From positions 124,001 through 188,000 of the forward strand of contig NZ_CZQA01000010.1 in the NCBI RefSeq assembly GCF_001458735.1: DNA of 64,000 nucleotides, in the 5' to 3' direction. The stretch is from Candidatus Nitrospira nitrosa (lineage in GTDB: Bacteria; Nitrospirota; Nitrospiria; Nitrospirales; Nitrospiraceae). Numbering within the stretch: the first letter of the stretch is position 1; each line of letters begins with the position of its first letter. Positions 17,903 to 27,100 of this stretch are shown here, in pieces. The notes below the pieces were generated by a model, which saw nothing but the letters and a program-made list of their open reading frames with translations, had not been told where the DNA came from and did no database searches. A program made the position numbers and the translations under genes.

Positions 17903-19165
17903 TCATCGAGCAGGAATCGACAATTCTGGAGCTTGAACAGGGGACCTTCCGCAAACTATCTCAATCGCAGAAACAAGCTTTCTGGCCAGGACGATGCGAT
18001 CAAAATGTTCCATCACAAACCTTCTTCCGTTCCTGCCCAATCGTTGACACAGCTCCTTGTCGTTTGAAAGCGCCAATACACGAGCAACCAACTGATCAGC
18101 ATCCTCAGGTTCAATCCAGAGCCCCGCCTGAGCAACCTGAAGCAACTCCGCACTCTCCCCCTCTACGCCTAGAACAATCGGTTTCGCCATAGCCAGGCTT
18201 TCAAATATCTTCGAGGGTATGACCGTTTTGAACAAATCAGACTTTTTGAGGAGGACAAGACTGACAGCTGAAAGGGCCCAGAAGTCCGGCATACGGCTTT
18301 TCGGTTGCTGATCAAGCATCATCACGTTCTGAAGCCCCATTGCGTTTCGCATTTGAACGAGCACCTGCCGTTCGGCTCCATCACCTACCATTAGAAAGAC
18401 GATGTTTGGGATGTGACTCAATCGACGGGCTGCCTCCAAGATCGTCTCTAAGTGGTGAGCCATGCCGTGGGTCCCAAAGTAGGACACAACAAACTTTCCC
18501 GTGAGCCCAAGTTCTTCGGCAAGCGCGGGTGCGCCATCAACTGGGGTATAGTGAGCAAGATCCACACCATTCTTCACGACGGCAATCTTGTTCGCCTCAA
18601 TACCCTTGCCGATCATGTACGCTTTGAACGAATCGGTCACAGGAACAATGAGGTCTGCGTTGTGATAGGCGAATCGTTCGACCCATTCCAGCGTCTTGAT
18701 GATAGCCTGACTCTTGATGGCCCCCACGGCAACGATTGATTCTGGCCAGAGATCACGGATCTCCAGCACCCAAGGAATCCTTCTCATCTTGCCGACAAAG
18801 TATCCGGCGAGACCATTAAAGAATTGTGGTGAGGTAGAGAGAACGACGTCTGCCTTTGGCAGGAAAAGAGAGACAACGACCGCAGAGCACATGTATGAGA
18901 TATAGTTCAGCGTTCGTTTTAAGAAGCCTTCGTTTGCCGTTACAAAGGTCCAAACCCTGATTACAGTGATCCCGTCCTTTATTTCCCGTTGATAAATCCG
19001 ATTACGATAACCCTCGTAGACCCGTCCCTGAGGATGATTTGGTGCACAGGTGACGACGGTTACGCGATGTCCGTCTTTGACCCATTGCCGACAATGTTCA
19101 AAGGTCCTAGTTGCCGGGGCGTTTACCTCTGGAGGAAAGTAGTGTGATAGGAAGAGGATTCGCAT
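17903..19165 (-). CDS. Glycosyltransferase family 4 (WcaI/WbuB-like)
   Basis: This is a 420-residue GT-B-fold cytoplasmic glycosyltransferase. The N-terminus MRILFLSHYFPPEVNAPA with the following EHCRQWVKDGHRVTVVT is typical of the WcaI/WbuB group, which adds sugars to lipid-linked exopolysaccharide or O-antigen repeat units. The C-terminal domain has the nucleotide-sugar site (VVSYFGTHG, LMVGDGAER, VIPSKIFESLAMAKPIVL with the E-x7-E-like glutamate). Its start overlaps the end of the heparinase-like gene by 59 bases, so the two are translationally linked. GAGG lies 9 bases before the ATG. Donor and acceptor sugars are not known. Confidence 0.88.
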   Translation of the reverse strand: MRILFLSHYFPPEVNAPATRTFEHCRQWVKDGHRVTVVTCAPNHPQGRVYEGYRNRIYQREIKDGITVIRVWTFVTANEGFLKRTLNYISYMCSAVVVSLFLPKADVVLSTSPQFFNGLAGYFVGKMRRIPWVLEIRDLWPESIVAVGAIKSQAIIKTLEWVERFAYHNADLIVPVTDSFKAYMIGKGIEANKIAVVKNGVDLAHYTPVDGAPALAEELGLTGKFVVSYFGTHGMAHHLETILEAARRLSHIPNIVFLMVGDGAERQVLVQMRNAMGLQNVMMLDQQPKSRMPDFWALSAVSLVLLKKSDLFKTVIPSKIFESLAMAKPIVLGVEGESAELLQVAQAGLWIEPEDADQLVARVLALSNDKELCQRLGRNGRRFVMEHFDRIVLARKLVSAIEIVCGRSPVQAPELSIPAR

Positions 19166-20882
19166 GCCGGTGAGCCTCAGTGGACAGGTCTCTCGCTTTC
19201 TGGATTCGATAACTCAGCTGGAGAGGAACCTCTCCAGAACAAGAAAAGGCTATCACGGGATTTTTGTAGCTCAAACCAAACTCTGGAAAATAGCACCCCG
19301 ACTCACTTGTGGCCCGGCCAACACCCAACAGTTCGATTGTTGCGATCACCTCCCTACCTCGCTCGACGCGAAAGATCCGATCTCCCGACGCTACGATCGT
19401 GAGATCTGGATGAAGGTGGACGACACTCTCCATGTGATGCATTCCCATTCCTCCCAATTCATCCGTCACGACCCAACTTCCATCCCCATCGTAACAAATC
19501 CGTCTCTTGTGAATCGGCTTCCCTTTCAATCTCCTATATCCATCATGTGCGCCTTCAAACACAACTGATTCATTCTCTGTCCTTTTGATATGTGATTGAA
19601 TCGGTCTCGCCCGTTGCCCCACCCGAAACACGTCCCATATCTCCGATTGCTCCACCCCATCAAGGATGACAGTATTATGAGCCTTCGTACTTCGTGCATA
19701 AGCCCGTTCATGACTTGGCTCATAGTCAAATACTCCGCAATCTACAACAACTCGTCGCCCCTCGAGTGCAAGCTCATAACTGAGGGTGTCGCAATGGGCA
19801 TGAGCCGGGTTGTAGTCAGGGCCAATCGGCCCACAGTCAATGATGATCATATCGCTCGCTTTACGACAAACATAATACCCGCTCGGCGCAAACGCCTCGA
19901 TCGTCAGGTTCGTTGATCGCTGTGGCTGCTTGTATCCGATCACCCGTTCGGCGTAGCCGAAGATGTGAGACGGAGCTGGAGCGATACCGAATGCAGAATC
20001 ATTGAACAGAGGAATCTCTCCATCGGGCAAGCAGATGCCACTCAGGAAGTCCAACGCTGTCGTCACCTTACAGGCAAATTCGCGTGTGATCTCACGTGTG
20101 ATCGCTGTGGATGAATTTTGCGTGAGGTTCAAGACATCAAGATAGTCAACGACACTGATTGAGTGATACATCGGGCTTCTTTCAAAGTGTCCGCCATCGG
20201 CAAGAAACTGTTCCGTGAGTTCATCCCGCAGAATCCTTAGGCCTTTTTGAAGCCACCTTTCAGCATCAGTTCCTTGGAAATACAGTCCGGCGAACAATAG
20301 CGCGACACCATTCTTCAGATAGTGATTTGCCAAGAGATGATATTCTATGTTGTGCTCCAGCCATTGTACCTGTTGATAGAGACTTTCCACCCACGCCTGC
20401 TGCGGATGCCGTTCACGCGGTTCTTCAAGACTACCTCTCTCCGGCAACAGAAACCACTTGATCCAGTTCACGCTCCGGAGCGAAACCGTATAGGGTTCCC
20501 ACGCGTCCTCCGTCCCTGGCGGATTGTGCTGAATCCAATCACTCATGAGGAAACACTTATTTTCATAAGAGCGCTGGGGATCATGGAGATAATCAAAATA
20601 GTGCAGGTTATAGCGCCAGAGCTTAGGCATGTCCTTACAAACCCAATCAACATTTCTCAACGGGATACACTTTGACTGCCTCAGGAAACACAGCTGCGAA
20701 TCGTCTCCGGTAGGATTGGATACTGAGATGCCAGGAAGTATTGAGACGCCTGAACGCCTTCTGACGTTAGCTGCTTTGGCTACAGACCGAACCTGTGGAA
20801 GGATTCGTCGCTGGAAAAAGTATGCAACCTGTAAAGGACGAAGATATACGAGCGTCCTGGCATAGAGGCCCAATTGCTTCAT
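19107..20882 (-). CDS. Heparinase II/III-family polysaccharide lyase-like protein
   Basis: This protein of about 591 residues has an N-terminal alpha/alpha-toroid (about 80-330, with RYNLHYFDYL, NPPGTEDAWEPYTVSLR and ANHYLKNGVALLFAG). A C-terminal beta-sandwich carries the heparinase II/III signature (AHAHCDTLSYELALEGRRVVVDCG, Tyr/His-rich). No signal peptide is seen, as in many members encoded in exopolysaccharide loci. Such proteins may edit or trim uronic-acid-containing polymers, though activity in these loci is unproven. The ATG at 20882 (MKQLGLYARTL) is chosen over a TTG at 20921 because it leaves a 13-base gap after the upstream stop and gives the normal family start. Confidence 0.85.
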   Translation of the reverse strand: MKQLGLYARTLVYLRPLQVAYFFQRRILPQVRSVAKAANVRRRSGVSILPGISVSNPTGDDSQLCFLRQSKCIPLRNVDWVCKDMPKLWRYNLHYFDYLHDPQRSYENKCFLMSDWIQHNPPGTEDAWEPYTVSLRSVNWIKWFLLPERGSLEEPRERHPQQAWVESLYQQVQWLEHNIEYHLLANHYLKNGVALLFAGLYFQGTDAERWLQKGLRILRDELTEQFLADGGHFERSPMYHSISVVDYLDVLNLTQNSSTAITREITREFACKVTTALDFLSGICLPDGEIPLFNDSAFGIAPAPSHIFGYAERVIGYKQPQRSTNLTIEAFAPSGYYVCRKASDMIIIDCGPIGPDYNPAHAHCDTLSYELALEGRRVVVDCGVFDYEPSHERAYARSTKAHNTVILDGVEQSEIWDVFRVGQRARPIQSHIKRTENESVVFEGAHDGYRRLKGKPIHKRRICYDGDGSWVVTDELGGMGMHHMESVVHLHPDLTIVASGDRIFRVERGREVIATIELLGVGRATSESGCYFPEFGLSYKNPVIAFSCSGEVPLQLSYRIQKARDLSTEAHRHANPLPITLLSSRGKRPGN

Positions 20883-20895
20883 CAAAGGAAGGCAC

Positions 20896-23028
20896 CTATG
20901 CAAGTGCATCCATGATGTCAAAGGTGACTTGCGTCACCTCGACGAGTTCATCCCAGGGAATTGGGGAGCAGGCACCTCGACGAATGGCATCCACAAAAGC
21001 TGTGACACACGCCGCCTGTCCCTTGTCCTGGCTCCACAGATCCATTTTTCGAAATCCTGGCCAGCCGTAGCCACGAAGTTTCCTGAAGTTTTCCAACCGC
21101 AGCACCTTGCCACTACAAAACACCTCAAGCTGCTCTTTCGGAAATGATTTATGGCCGTTTGAGAAGTAATGGACCGTACCAATCGATCCGTCCGCAAATC
21201 GTAACGTGACCGTCACATTGTCCTCGCCCGCCGACATCGCTTGGATACCAATAATCGGCGATGCAGCGAGAAACCGAAGCAGGTCCACAAAATGGCATCC
21301 TTCGCCGATGATCCTCCCTCCTCCGATCAGTCGATCCTGAGTCCAGTGGTCACGGGGAATATGGCCCGCATTGATCGTCATAGCAAACGTCTTAGGTTCT
21401 GAGATTCCAGCAAGTAACTGTTTCATTTGCTGAATCTGTGGGGCAAACCGACGATTGAATCCTACCATCACGAGGGGTGGCGATGCCTGTGACCTGAGGC
21501 AGTCTTCGTAGACGTGACACAGCGTCGTCAGTTCTTCTCTCGTAATTGCCAACGGTTTTTCTACAAACACATGCTTGCCAGCCTTCAATGCTTCACCGGC
21601 GAATGTCGCATGGCTATCGTGCCTGGTCGCGATGATGACAGTATTGTTGTCAGCAGATTCAATCACACACCGATTGTCGCTTGTGACTTCTAAAAATCCA
21701 AACTTACTGCCGGCATGAGCCGCACTCACACCCATGCTGCTTGCAACCGTTCTGAAGGCGATTCCCGTTTTTTTAAAAGCCGGCAACAGAACTTGCGTGG
21801 CATAGTTTCCTGCGCCAATACACCCCACGACTGGTTCCGCAGAAGAACGATCGCCTGTGAGCAGCTCATTGGAACGCGACAGCGTTCGCTTCAGCAAGCG
21901 ACCCTGTGAAAACACGTCCGATTCAGGATATTCTAAAATTATTCCGAGCGAGGGAGATCGACTCGAGATCAAATCGTAGGCAGTCGTGGCTTGATCAAAT
22001 GGGATACGATGCGATATGAGCACGTCGGTTTGGAGACGACCGTCCGCCACCATGTCAAGAATCGCCTCAAAATTTCGCTGCTCCGTCCATCGGACAAAGC
22101 CAACAGGATAGTCGTGGCCACTCTCCTCATAGGTGCTATCATAGCGACCTGGCCCATAAGAACACGACACCTGAAAACTCAGCTCCTTCTCATAGAAGTC
22201 AGCACGCGACAGTTCCAGGCCTGCAACTCCCACAAGTACAATTCGAGCTCGTTTTCGGCACATTAGAGCCGCTTGATGCACCGGCTCATTGCTCTTTGTA
22301 GAAGCGGTAATAATCACCGCATCCACGCCTCGCCCCCTTGAAAATACCATCGCCGCTCCTAGCGGATCGGCATTCTGATTTAGATCAACCGTTTCTGCTC
22401 CCAGCTGCTGAGCAAGCGCCAACTTATTCTGGTCATAATCCAATCCCAACACTCGACACCCATGCGCTCTCAATAACTGAACGGTCATCAGTCCAATCAA
22501 CCCAAGTCCTGTCACTACCACAGCTTCACCAAGAGTTGGCTGGACCAGCCGGATCCCTTGTAGCCCAATCGCACCGATCACGGTAAACGCAGCCGCTTCA
22601 TCACTTACAGAATCAGGGATTCGCGCACATAGGTTTTTCGGCACACAGACCATCTCTGCATGTTTGCCGTTTGATGCCACACGATCCCCTACGGAAAAGC
22701 CAGCCACCCCACGACCGACCTCGACCACCACCCCAACATTGCAATACCCCATGGGTAATGGCTGATCTAATTTGTTCCGGACGGCCTCAAGTGTGGGCAG
22801 GACTCCATCTGTCTTAATCTTATCGAGCACCATTCGTACTTTTTCCGGCTGCTGGCGTGCCTTGTCCAGCAGGTTGGCCTTACCAAATTCGACAAGCATG
22901 CGCTCGGTTCCTACCGACACCTGCGACCGCGTGGTTCGAATCAGAAGATGATTTTCCCTGATCTTTGGGGTTGGAATATCAGCAAGACTGGTCCCTCCGG
23001 AGGCGAGGTTCTGCAAGATTTGTTTCAT
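20896..23028 (-). CDS. Bi-domain oxidoreductase: zinc-type alcohol dehydrogenase fused to a Gfo/Idh/MocA dehydrogenase
   Basis: This 710-residue cytoplasmic protein joins two NAD(P)-dependent modules. Residues 1-350 are a medium-chain alcohol dehydrogenase-like domain (MGYCNVGVVVEVG, VGDRVASNGKHAE, VVTGLGLIGLMTVQLL Rossmann site). Residues 375-700 are a Gfo/Idh/MocA domain (VGCIGAGNYATQVLLPAF, GKHVFVEKPLAI with the catalytic EKP, and MVGFNRRFAP). Proteins of this layout recur next to heparinase-like and CapK/PaaK-like genes in exopolysaccharide loci and are presumed to modify a nucleotide sugar. The substrate is unknown. The start codon overlaps the stop of the PaaK-like gene (ATGA). Confidence 0.87.
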   Translation of the reverse strand: MKQILQNLASGGTSLADIPTPKIRENHLLIRTTRSQVSVGTERMLVEFGKANLLDKARQQPEKVRMVLDKIKTDGVLPTLEAVRNKLDQPLPMGYCNVGVVVEVGRGVAGFSVGDRVASNGKHAEMVCVPKNLCARIPDSVSDEAAAFTVIGAIGLQGIRLVQPTLGEAVVVTGLGLIGLMTVQLLRAHGCRVLGLDYDQNKLALAQQLGAETVDLNQNADPLGAAMVFSRGRGVDAVIITASTKSNEPVHQAALMCRKRARIVLVGVAGLELSRADFYEKELSFQVSCSYGPGRYDSTYEESGHDYPVGFVRWTEQRNFEAILDMVADGRLQTDVLISHRIPFDQATTAYDLISSRSPSLGIILEYPESDVFSQGRLLKRTLSRSNELLTGDRSSAEPVVGCIGAGNYATQVLLPAFKKTGIAFRTVASSMGVSAAHAGSKFGFLEVTSDNRCVIESADNNTVIIATRHDSHATFAGEALKAGKHVFVEKPLAITREELTTLCHVYEDCLRSQASPPLVMVGFNRRFAPQIQQMKQLLAGISEPKTFAMTINAGHIPRDHWTQDRLIGGGRIIGEGCHFVDLLRFLAASPIIGIQAMSAGEDNVTVTLRFADGSIGTVHYFSNGHKSFPKEQLEVFCSGKVLRLENFRKLRGYGWPGFRKMDLWSQDKGQAACVTAFVDAIRRGACSPIPWDELVEVTQVTFDIMDALA

Positions 23029-24389
23029 GATACCTCGCTTACTACAAAACGAAGTTTTCCCGTTCGGCTGCGTTTAAGGAATGACACATATTCCACTCTG
23101 ATAGCTACTTCGCGGCCTAGGCGTTTACAGGCTTCATCCAGAAGACGTCGTTCATCCTCAGGGCCATAGCCTTCCCGTTTGACAATCTTAAAGATGATTG
23201 TCTTGCGCTCGGGTTGGCAAATTTGTGCTTCCCTGACCTGGGTTAAGTCTTTGAAGATATGGTCTAGCCGGCCCAATCGAACTCCAGACGGGAGAACAAC
23301 ATAATCCTCTTTTCTGCCGTCAATGGATTCCACCACTCGACCGGACATCTGGCACGATGGTCTCTCGGTGGGAAGCCGCACATGATCGCCTGTATCATAA
23401 CGAATTAATGGAAAAGCTGGATTGCTCCAATTGGTTCCAACAATTTTATATACATCGGATTGCTCGTCTACCGGAAGAAACTCCACAAGTGAAAAGTCCT
23501 CATCCACATGGAGGTGACCATCAGGGCATTCGGAAATATTGGCAACAGATTCTGCCTGTCCGTAATGTTGTCGGACGGGGCAGCCAAACGCCTTTTCCAT
23601 CAACTGCTTTTGCTGGGGAAGCAAATTCTCTGCACCGGTCGTGACGACGGTCGGAGTTCTCTTCAACGATTTTCCTCTTTCCAATAGATAACTGGCGATC
23701 AGCGAGAGTAGCGATGGGTAGCCATGAAGCCATGGCGGAGAATACTTATCAAGCGCGTCGAGATAGGCACCGGCCGTGGTAGGCGACAGATGATATCCAC
23801 TAAACAGAATCTGTCGAGCAGGATAGTTAAGTCTCCAGAATGGTGGAGCAGACTGGCGCAAAGGAACCACCGACCGACCACCAAAATAGCCGCACCACAT
23901 GTCTTGAGTCAGGCCATGCCATGCTCGATACCGCCACCAAACAGCCCATCGTTCTTTCTCTGCAGTCACGGTTTCATAAAAGACCAAACCGCTGCCGGTC
24001 GTCCCACTCGTATGACTCGATAAAAGACGGTCCTCTTCCACTCCAGGATTTCGAATCACCTTTGCGTGCTCTTGTACTTCAGGTTTTGTCAAGACCGGTA
24101 ACTTCCTCACTTCATCCTCTAGGTTTTCAACTGACGCGTTTACTCCATGCTGTTCAAATCGTTTCTTCCAGAAGGGACAACCGAGGGCAGCTTGGACGTG
24201 TGCATGAAGACGGACCCTTCTGAGTTGCCTCTGCTCCTCCAATAGACTCCCTGCACGCCTATCCAATGTCCTCTGGATTTCCCGGAACTCGTGGTTGTAT
24301 CTCCGATTGGATAATCTCCAACCTTCCACGGAGCAGGCCACATGTTGCAGGGTAATAGGAAGGGACTTGTACACATCCTCGGCAGTCAT
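23025..24389 (-). CDS. PaaK/CapK-like adenylate-forming enzyme
   Basis: This is a 454-residue member of the ANL (AMP-binding) superfamily, in the branch related to phenylacetate-CoA ligase and CapK. The phosphate-binding loop is SSHTSGTTGSGLVFYET. The adenine region is RQHYGQAESVANISE, and a later IRYDTGDHVRL carries the ribose-binding aspartate. A C-terminal domain with RTGKLRFV ends the protein. In surface-polysaccharide loci such enzymes probably activate a small acid for transfer to a sugar; no genuine phenylacetate pathway genes are nearby. It begins a tight four-gene set (PaaK-like, bi-domain dehydrogenase, heparinase-like, GT4) with overlapping or nearly overlapping junctions, 170 bases after capA. 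Confidence 0.82.
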   Translation of the reverse strand: MTAEDVYKSLPITLQHVACSVEGWRLSNRRYNHEFREIQRTLDRRAGSLLEEQRQLRRVRLHAHVQAALGCPFWKKRFEQHGVNASVENLEDEVRKLPVLTKPEVQEHAKVIRNPGVEEDRLLSSHTSGTTGSGLVFYETVTAEKERWAVWWRYRAWHGLTQDMWCGYFGGRSVVPLRQSAPPFWRLNYPARQILFSGYHLSPTTAGAYLDALDKYSPPWLHGYPSLLSLIASYLLERGKSLKRTPTVVTTGAENLLPQQKQLMEKAFGCPVRQHYGQAESVANISECPDGHLHVDEDFSLVEFLPVDEQSDVYKIVGTNWSNPAFPLIRYDTGDHVRLPTERPSCQMSGRVVESIDGRKEDYVVLPSGVRLGRLDHIFKDLTQVREAQICQPERKTIIFKIVKREGYGPEDERRLLDEACKRLGREVAIRVEYVSFLKRSRTGKLRFVVSEVS

Positions 24390-24559
24390 TGGTCAGTCTT
24401 TCCCCTGAAAAGCCACGGCTTAGATAGTGCCAATCTTAACCCAATGCACGGATATAGTACCCAAACACTTGTTCTTCTCGACGGTCTTGACGCAACGCAG
24501 GCATATCCCATGAGATTCATACTTGAGGAATTGCTGGACGGTTCCTCTATTCACCTCGG

Positions 24560-25615
24560 TCAACGCAGACCACCCTTCAGTTGAGTCGCCGATGCAAAGC
24601 AGACCAACAGATGCCGCGCCTTCACCCATACATCTCTCAGTTTATTCCCAACGTAAGACCGAGAATCTTGATACACAGGAAGGAGAATTTTCTTTCGGCG
24701 GTGGTGCTTGAACCATTTCACATATTCGCGGTGCTCCATACCAGCAAATGGCGTCAGCCGCGCAATATCTGCAGATTCTCGCAATGCCTCCGATAAGTCG
24801 TAGTCAACGGCACCTGTCCTTCGATTGTAGGAAAACCAATGACAATTCATTTCCTGGGTAGACAGAACCCATTCAAACGCGAGCTGGCGCAGGGCGAAGT
24901 CAGGAAATCGAACATTTCGGCCAAACACCTGCCCTTCGGGGAAAAACCAATTGCCAAGCCCATATACAATGGGCTTGTTCTTGTACAGTTCGATGCCCTG
25001 AACACAATGGCTGTGGCATCCAATTACCGCAGACGCTCCACGATCTATGGCCATGCCGGCAATTTGGCGATGCATCGGTTGAGGATAGAGCTCTAACTCA
25101 TAATCCCAGTGCATGAGCAGGATAATCGGCTTCTCAGGAAATATCTTTTGCGCTTTATCAATACTGGCAAGAACCGTATCCAAAGATAGTGGGTTTACAC
25201 CGGCCTTATTCGCAGATGCTACCCGACATCCAATGATGTCCCAACCGAAACTTAAAAATACGACATCACCTTCTGCATCCTGTAAAAGCACTGGGCGTGA
25301 TGCTTCCTCCAACGAATCGCCTGCGCCACACGACAGGATCCCATGCTCGCGTAGCATTCGAATCGTAACCCGCGGGGAACGATCAATATCGACAATGTGG
25401 TTGTTCGCAAGCGAAACCAAGCGAACATGATTTCTCTGGAGATAGGCCAGCACGCTCCGATCATTGTATAAGTGCGTGCCCCGAGGCTCCACACCTTCGT
25501 GACGAATTGCCCCCTCAAGATTTGCCACTAGCGTGCTCGCACCGAAATAACGTTCGGTCAATGGCGGTTCTCCACATGCCGCGGTTGGAATAGCTATATC
25601 TCCCACAAAAATCAT
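24560..25615 (-). CDS. CapA-family metallophosphatase-like protein
   Basis: This 351-residue protein belongs to the CapA/PgsA family (poly-gamma-glutamate capsule). It has the calcineurin-like fold motifs MIFVGDIAIP, VANLEGAI, LVSLANNHIVD, ILLMHWDYE, AVIGCHSHCVQGIE and VYGLGNWFF. CapA proteins take part in polyglutamate capsule export or in surface-polymer modification and probably bind a metal centre. No membrane anchor or signal peptide is visible. No capB or capC gene is present, so poly-gamma-glutamate synthesis is unlikely here. It starts 19 bases after the upstream glycosyltransferase stop. Confidence 0.85.
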   Translation of the reverse strand: MIFVGDIAIPTAACGEPPLTERYFGASTLVANLEGAIRHEGVEPRGTHLYNDRSVLAYLQRNHVRLVSLANNHIVDIDRSPRVTIRMLREHGILSCGAGDSLEEASRPVLLQDAEGDVVFLSFGWDIIGCRVASANKAGVNPLSLDTVLASIDKAQKIFPEKPIILLMHWDYELELYPQPMHRQIAGMAIDRGASAVIGCHSHCVQGIELYKNKPIVYGLGNWFFPEGQVFGRNVRFPDFALRQLAFEWVLSTQEMNCHWFSYNRRTGAVDYDLSEALRESADIARLTPFAGMEHREYVKWFKHHRRKKILLPVYQDSRSYVGNKLRDVWVKARHLLVCFASATQLKGGLR

Positions 25616-25634
25616 GTGCCGTCTGGATTGGCTC

Positions 25635-26831
25635 CTAGTGGTTCAGCGCATCGACTTGGTCATGCCTAAGCACTTTCCGACCCTGACTGCCGTACCGATG
25701 ATACAACTCGTCAATACAGTTTCTGTACAGCTCATACTTCATCGCTTGGGTTGGCAACGTTCGAAGGATGCGCTTCCCCTCTGCAATCAAAGATGTCCAT
25801 AACCTCTCATCCTCGCAGACCCTCCCGATTGTAAGTGCAGCATCCCGTGCATTCATTGGTTCAAAATAGGCACCCGATGCTCCACACACATCCCTCGCAA
25901 ACCTTAGATTTGTCGTAATAATAGGCAGGCCCATCGCCATGGCTTCCGGGTAGTTTGCAGAAAAGGTCTCAAGCACTGAGGGAAGAAAGAGCATCTGGCA
26001 AGTTTGATACATTTCAGGGCCTCGGCTGACTGGAACAGGCCCCACATTGACAATCCGATCACTCACACCAAGCGCAGCAGCCTGGGAGAGAATCTTCTTG
26101 AGTCCAGGACTCTCCCCTGGCAAGGTCAGAACAAACTTCACCTGACGGTTCGGGCAACAAGCCTGAAGCTCTTTTGCAACAGCAGGTATGATCTCGAGAT
26201 TCTTGTGCTTATAATAGGCTGACAAGCAGAGAATGTTTAGTGTCTCATGCGGTGATGGCATCGCTGCAATCGCCTCCGAATGCAGGTATTGGTCCGCACA
26301 ATTGTTGGGGACCACTGCGATGCGCTCTTCGGAAATGCCCAGTCTTCTGACTAACCCTGTTTTTGCAGTCTCGGATTCTGTAACCCAGGCATCTGCCCTT
26401 CTAAACATCCATGCTTTATACAGAATAGTCCCCAACAACGTAATGGCCTCGATGGGGCTACGGACGGTCCTCCATGCCCATTGATCTCCATGAGTCACCC
26501 ATCCATCTGCCACTCCACAGAGATGTAGAGTTTCAAAATCAGCGTACGCAGGACCAAAGAACGTGAACACGAGATCAGGGTTAATCTCTTTCACTAACGT
26601 TTGAAGCATCTTCCGGCTTCGATTGCTTCTTGCCGGAGATTCGTCGATGACTGCCATCTGCTGTGGCTGAGGCCTGAGGCCAGACTTTTGAAGTTCCACA
26701 GCGACGTTCGGTGAAATCACAAAATGCCACCTAATGTGATCCACTCTTGCGAGGGCAGTACCAATAAACGACACCGCCGCTTGCAACGCTCCTCCCTTTA
26801 CGAGCGTTGAGCAATTAAGCAAAACGTGCAA
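25635..26831 (-). CDS. Glycosyltransferase (GT-B, family 1/4 type)
   Basis: This is a cytoplasmic glycosyltransferase of about 398 residues. The C-terminal half has the group 1 domain (ILCLSAYYKHKNLEIIPAV, MYQTCQMLFLPSVLETFSA, YPEAMAMGLPIITTN) with the retaining-enzyme E-x7-E pattern. The frame is open up to 26936, but the sequence before ILHVLLNCSTLVKGG does not look like the family. A TTG at 26831 has a perfect GGAGG 7 bases upstream, so that start is preferred. It probably adds one sugar of the repeat unit. Donor and linkage are unknown. Confidence 0.82.
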   Translation of the reverse strand: MHVLLNCSTLVKGGALQAAVSFIGTALARVDHIRWHFVISPNVAVELQKSGLRPQPQQMAVIDESPARSNRSRKMLQTLVKEINPDLVFTFFGPAYADFETLHLCGVADGWVTHGDQWAWRTVRSPIEAITLLGTILYKAWMFRRADAWVTESETAKTGLVRRLGISEERIAVVPNNCADQYLHSEAIAAMPSPHETLNILCLSAYYKHKNLEIIPAVAKELQACCPNRQVKFVLTLPGESPGLKKILSQAAALGVSDRIVNVGPVPVSRGPEMYQTCQMLFLPSVLETFSANYPEAMAMGLPIITTNLRFARDVCGASGAYFEPMNARDAALTIGRVCEDERLWTSLIAEGKRILRTLPTQAMKYELYRNCIDELYHRYGSQGRKVLRHDQVDALNH

Positions 26832-27100
26832 GATAGGCCCTCCACTCAAGCTGTACACGTGCAGGGGGGACGACGCAAACCTCTGTGACCGACGTTCGTA
26901 TAGGAACGCCCCCCACGGAAACTCTCTTGCTCTCAAGACAGCTTCGGCAAGATCATACTTGTATGAGGCATGCGTAAGCAGGCCCTATAGACAAACCCGG
27001 CTAGGTGCGATCAAATAAGCATGAGGTCTTTACACTCTCCTCATCAGAGCACAGCATGCTGGCAGTCAGACTCAGTCTCTGCGCTTCCATTTAGGAGACC

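Noticed and set aside
24417-24432. Second sigma-54-like site (TGGCACTATCTAAGCC on the minus strand) before the PaaK-like gene
   Set aside because: The TGGCAC and GG-N10-GC spacing fit, but the -12 box has AAGCC instead of TTGCW and the leader would be only about 17 bases, so it is too weak to annotate.
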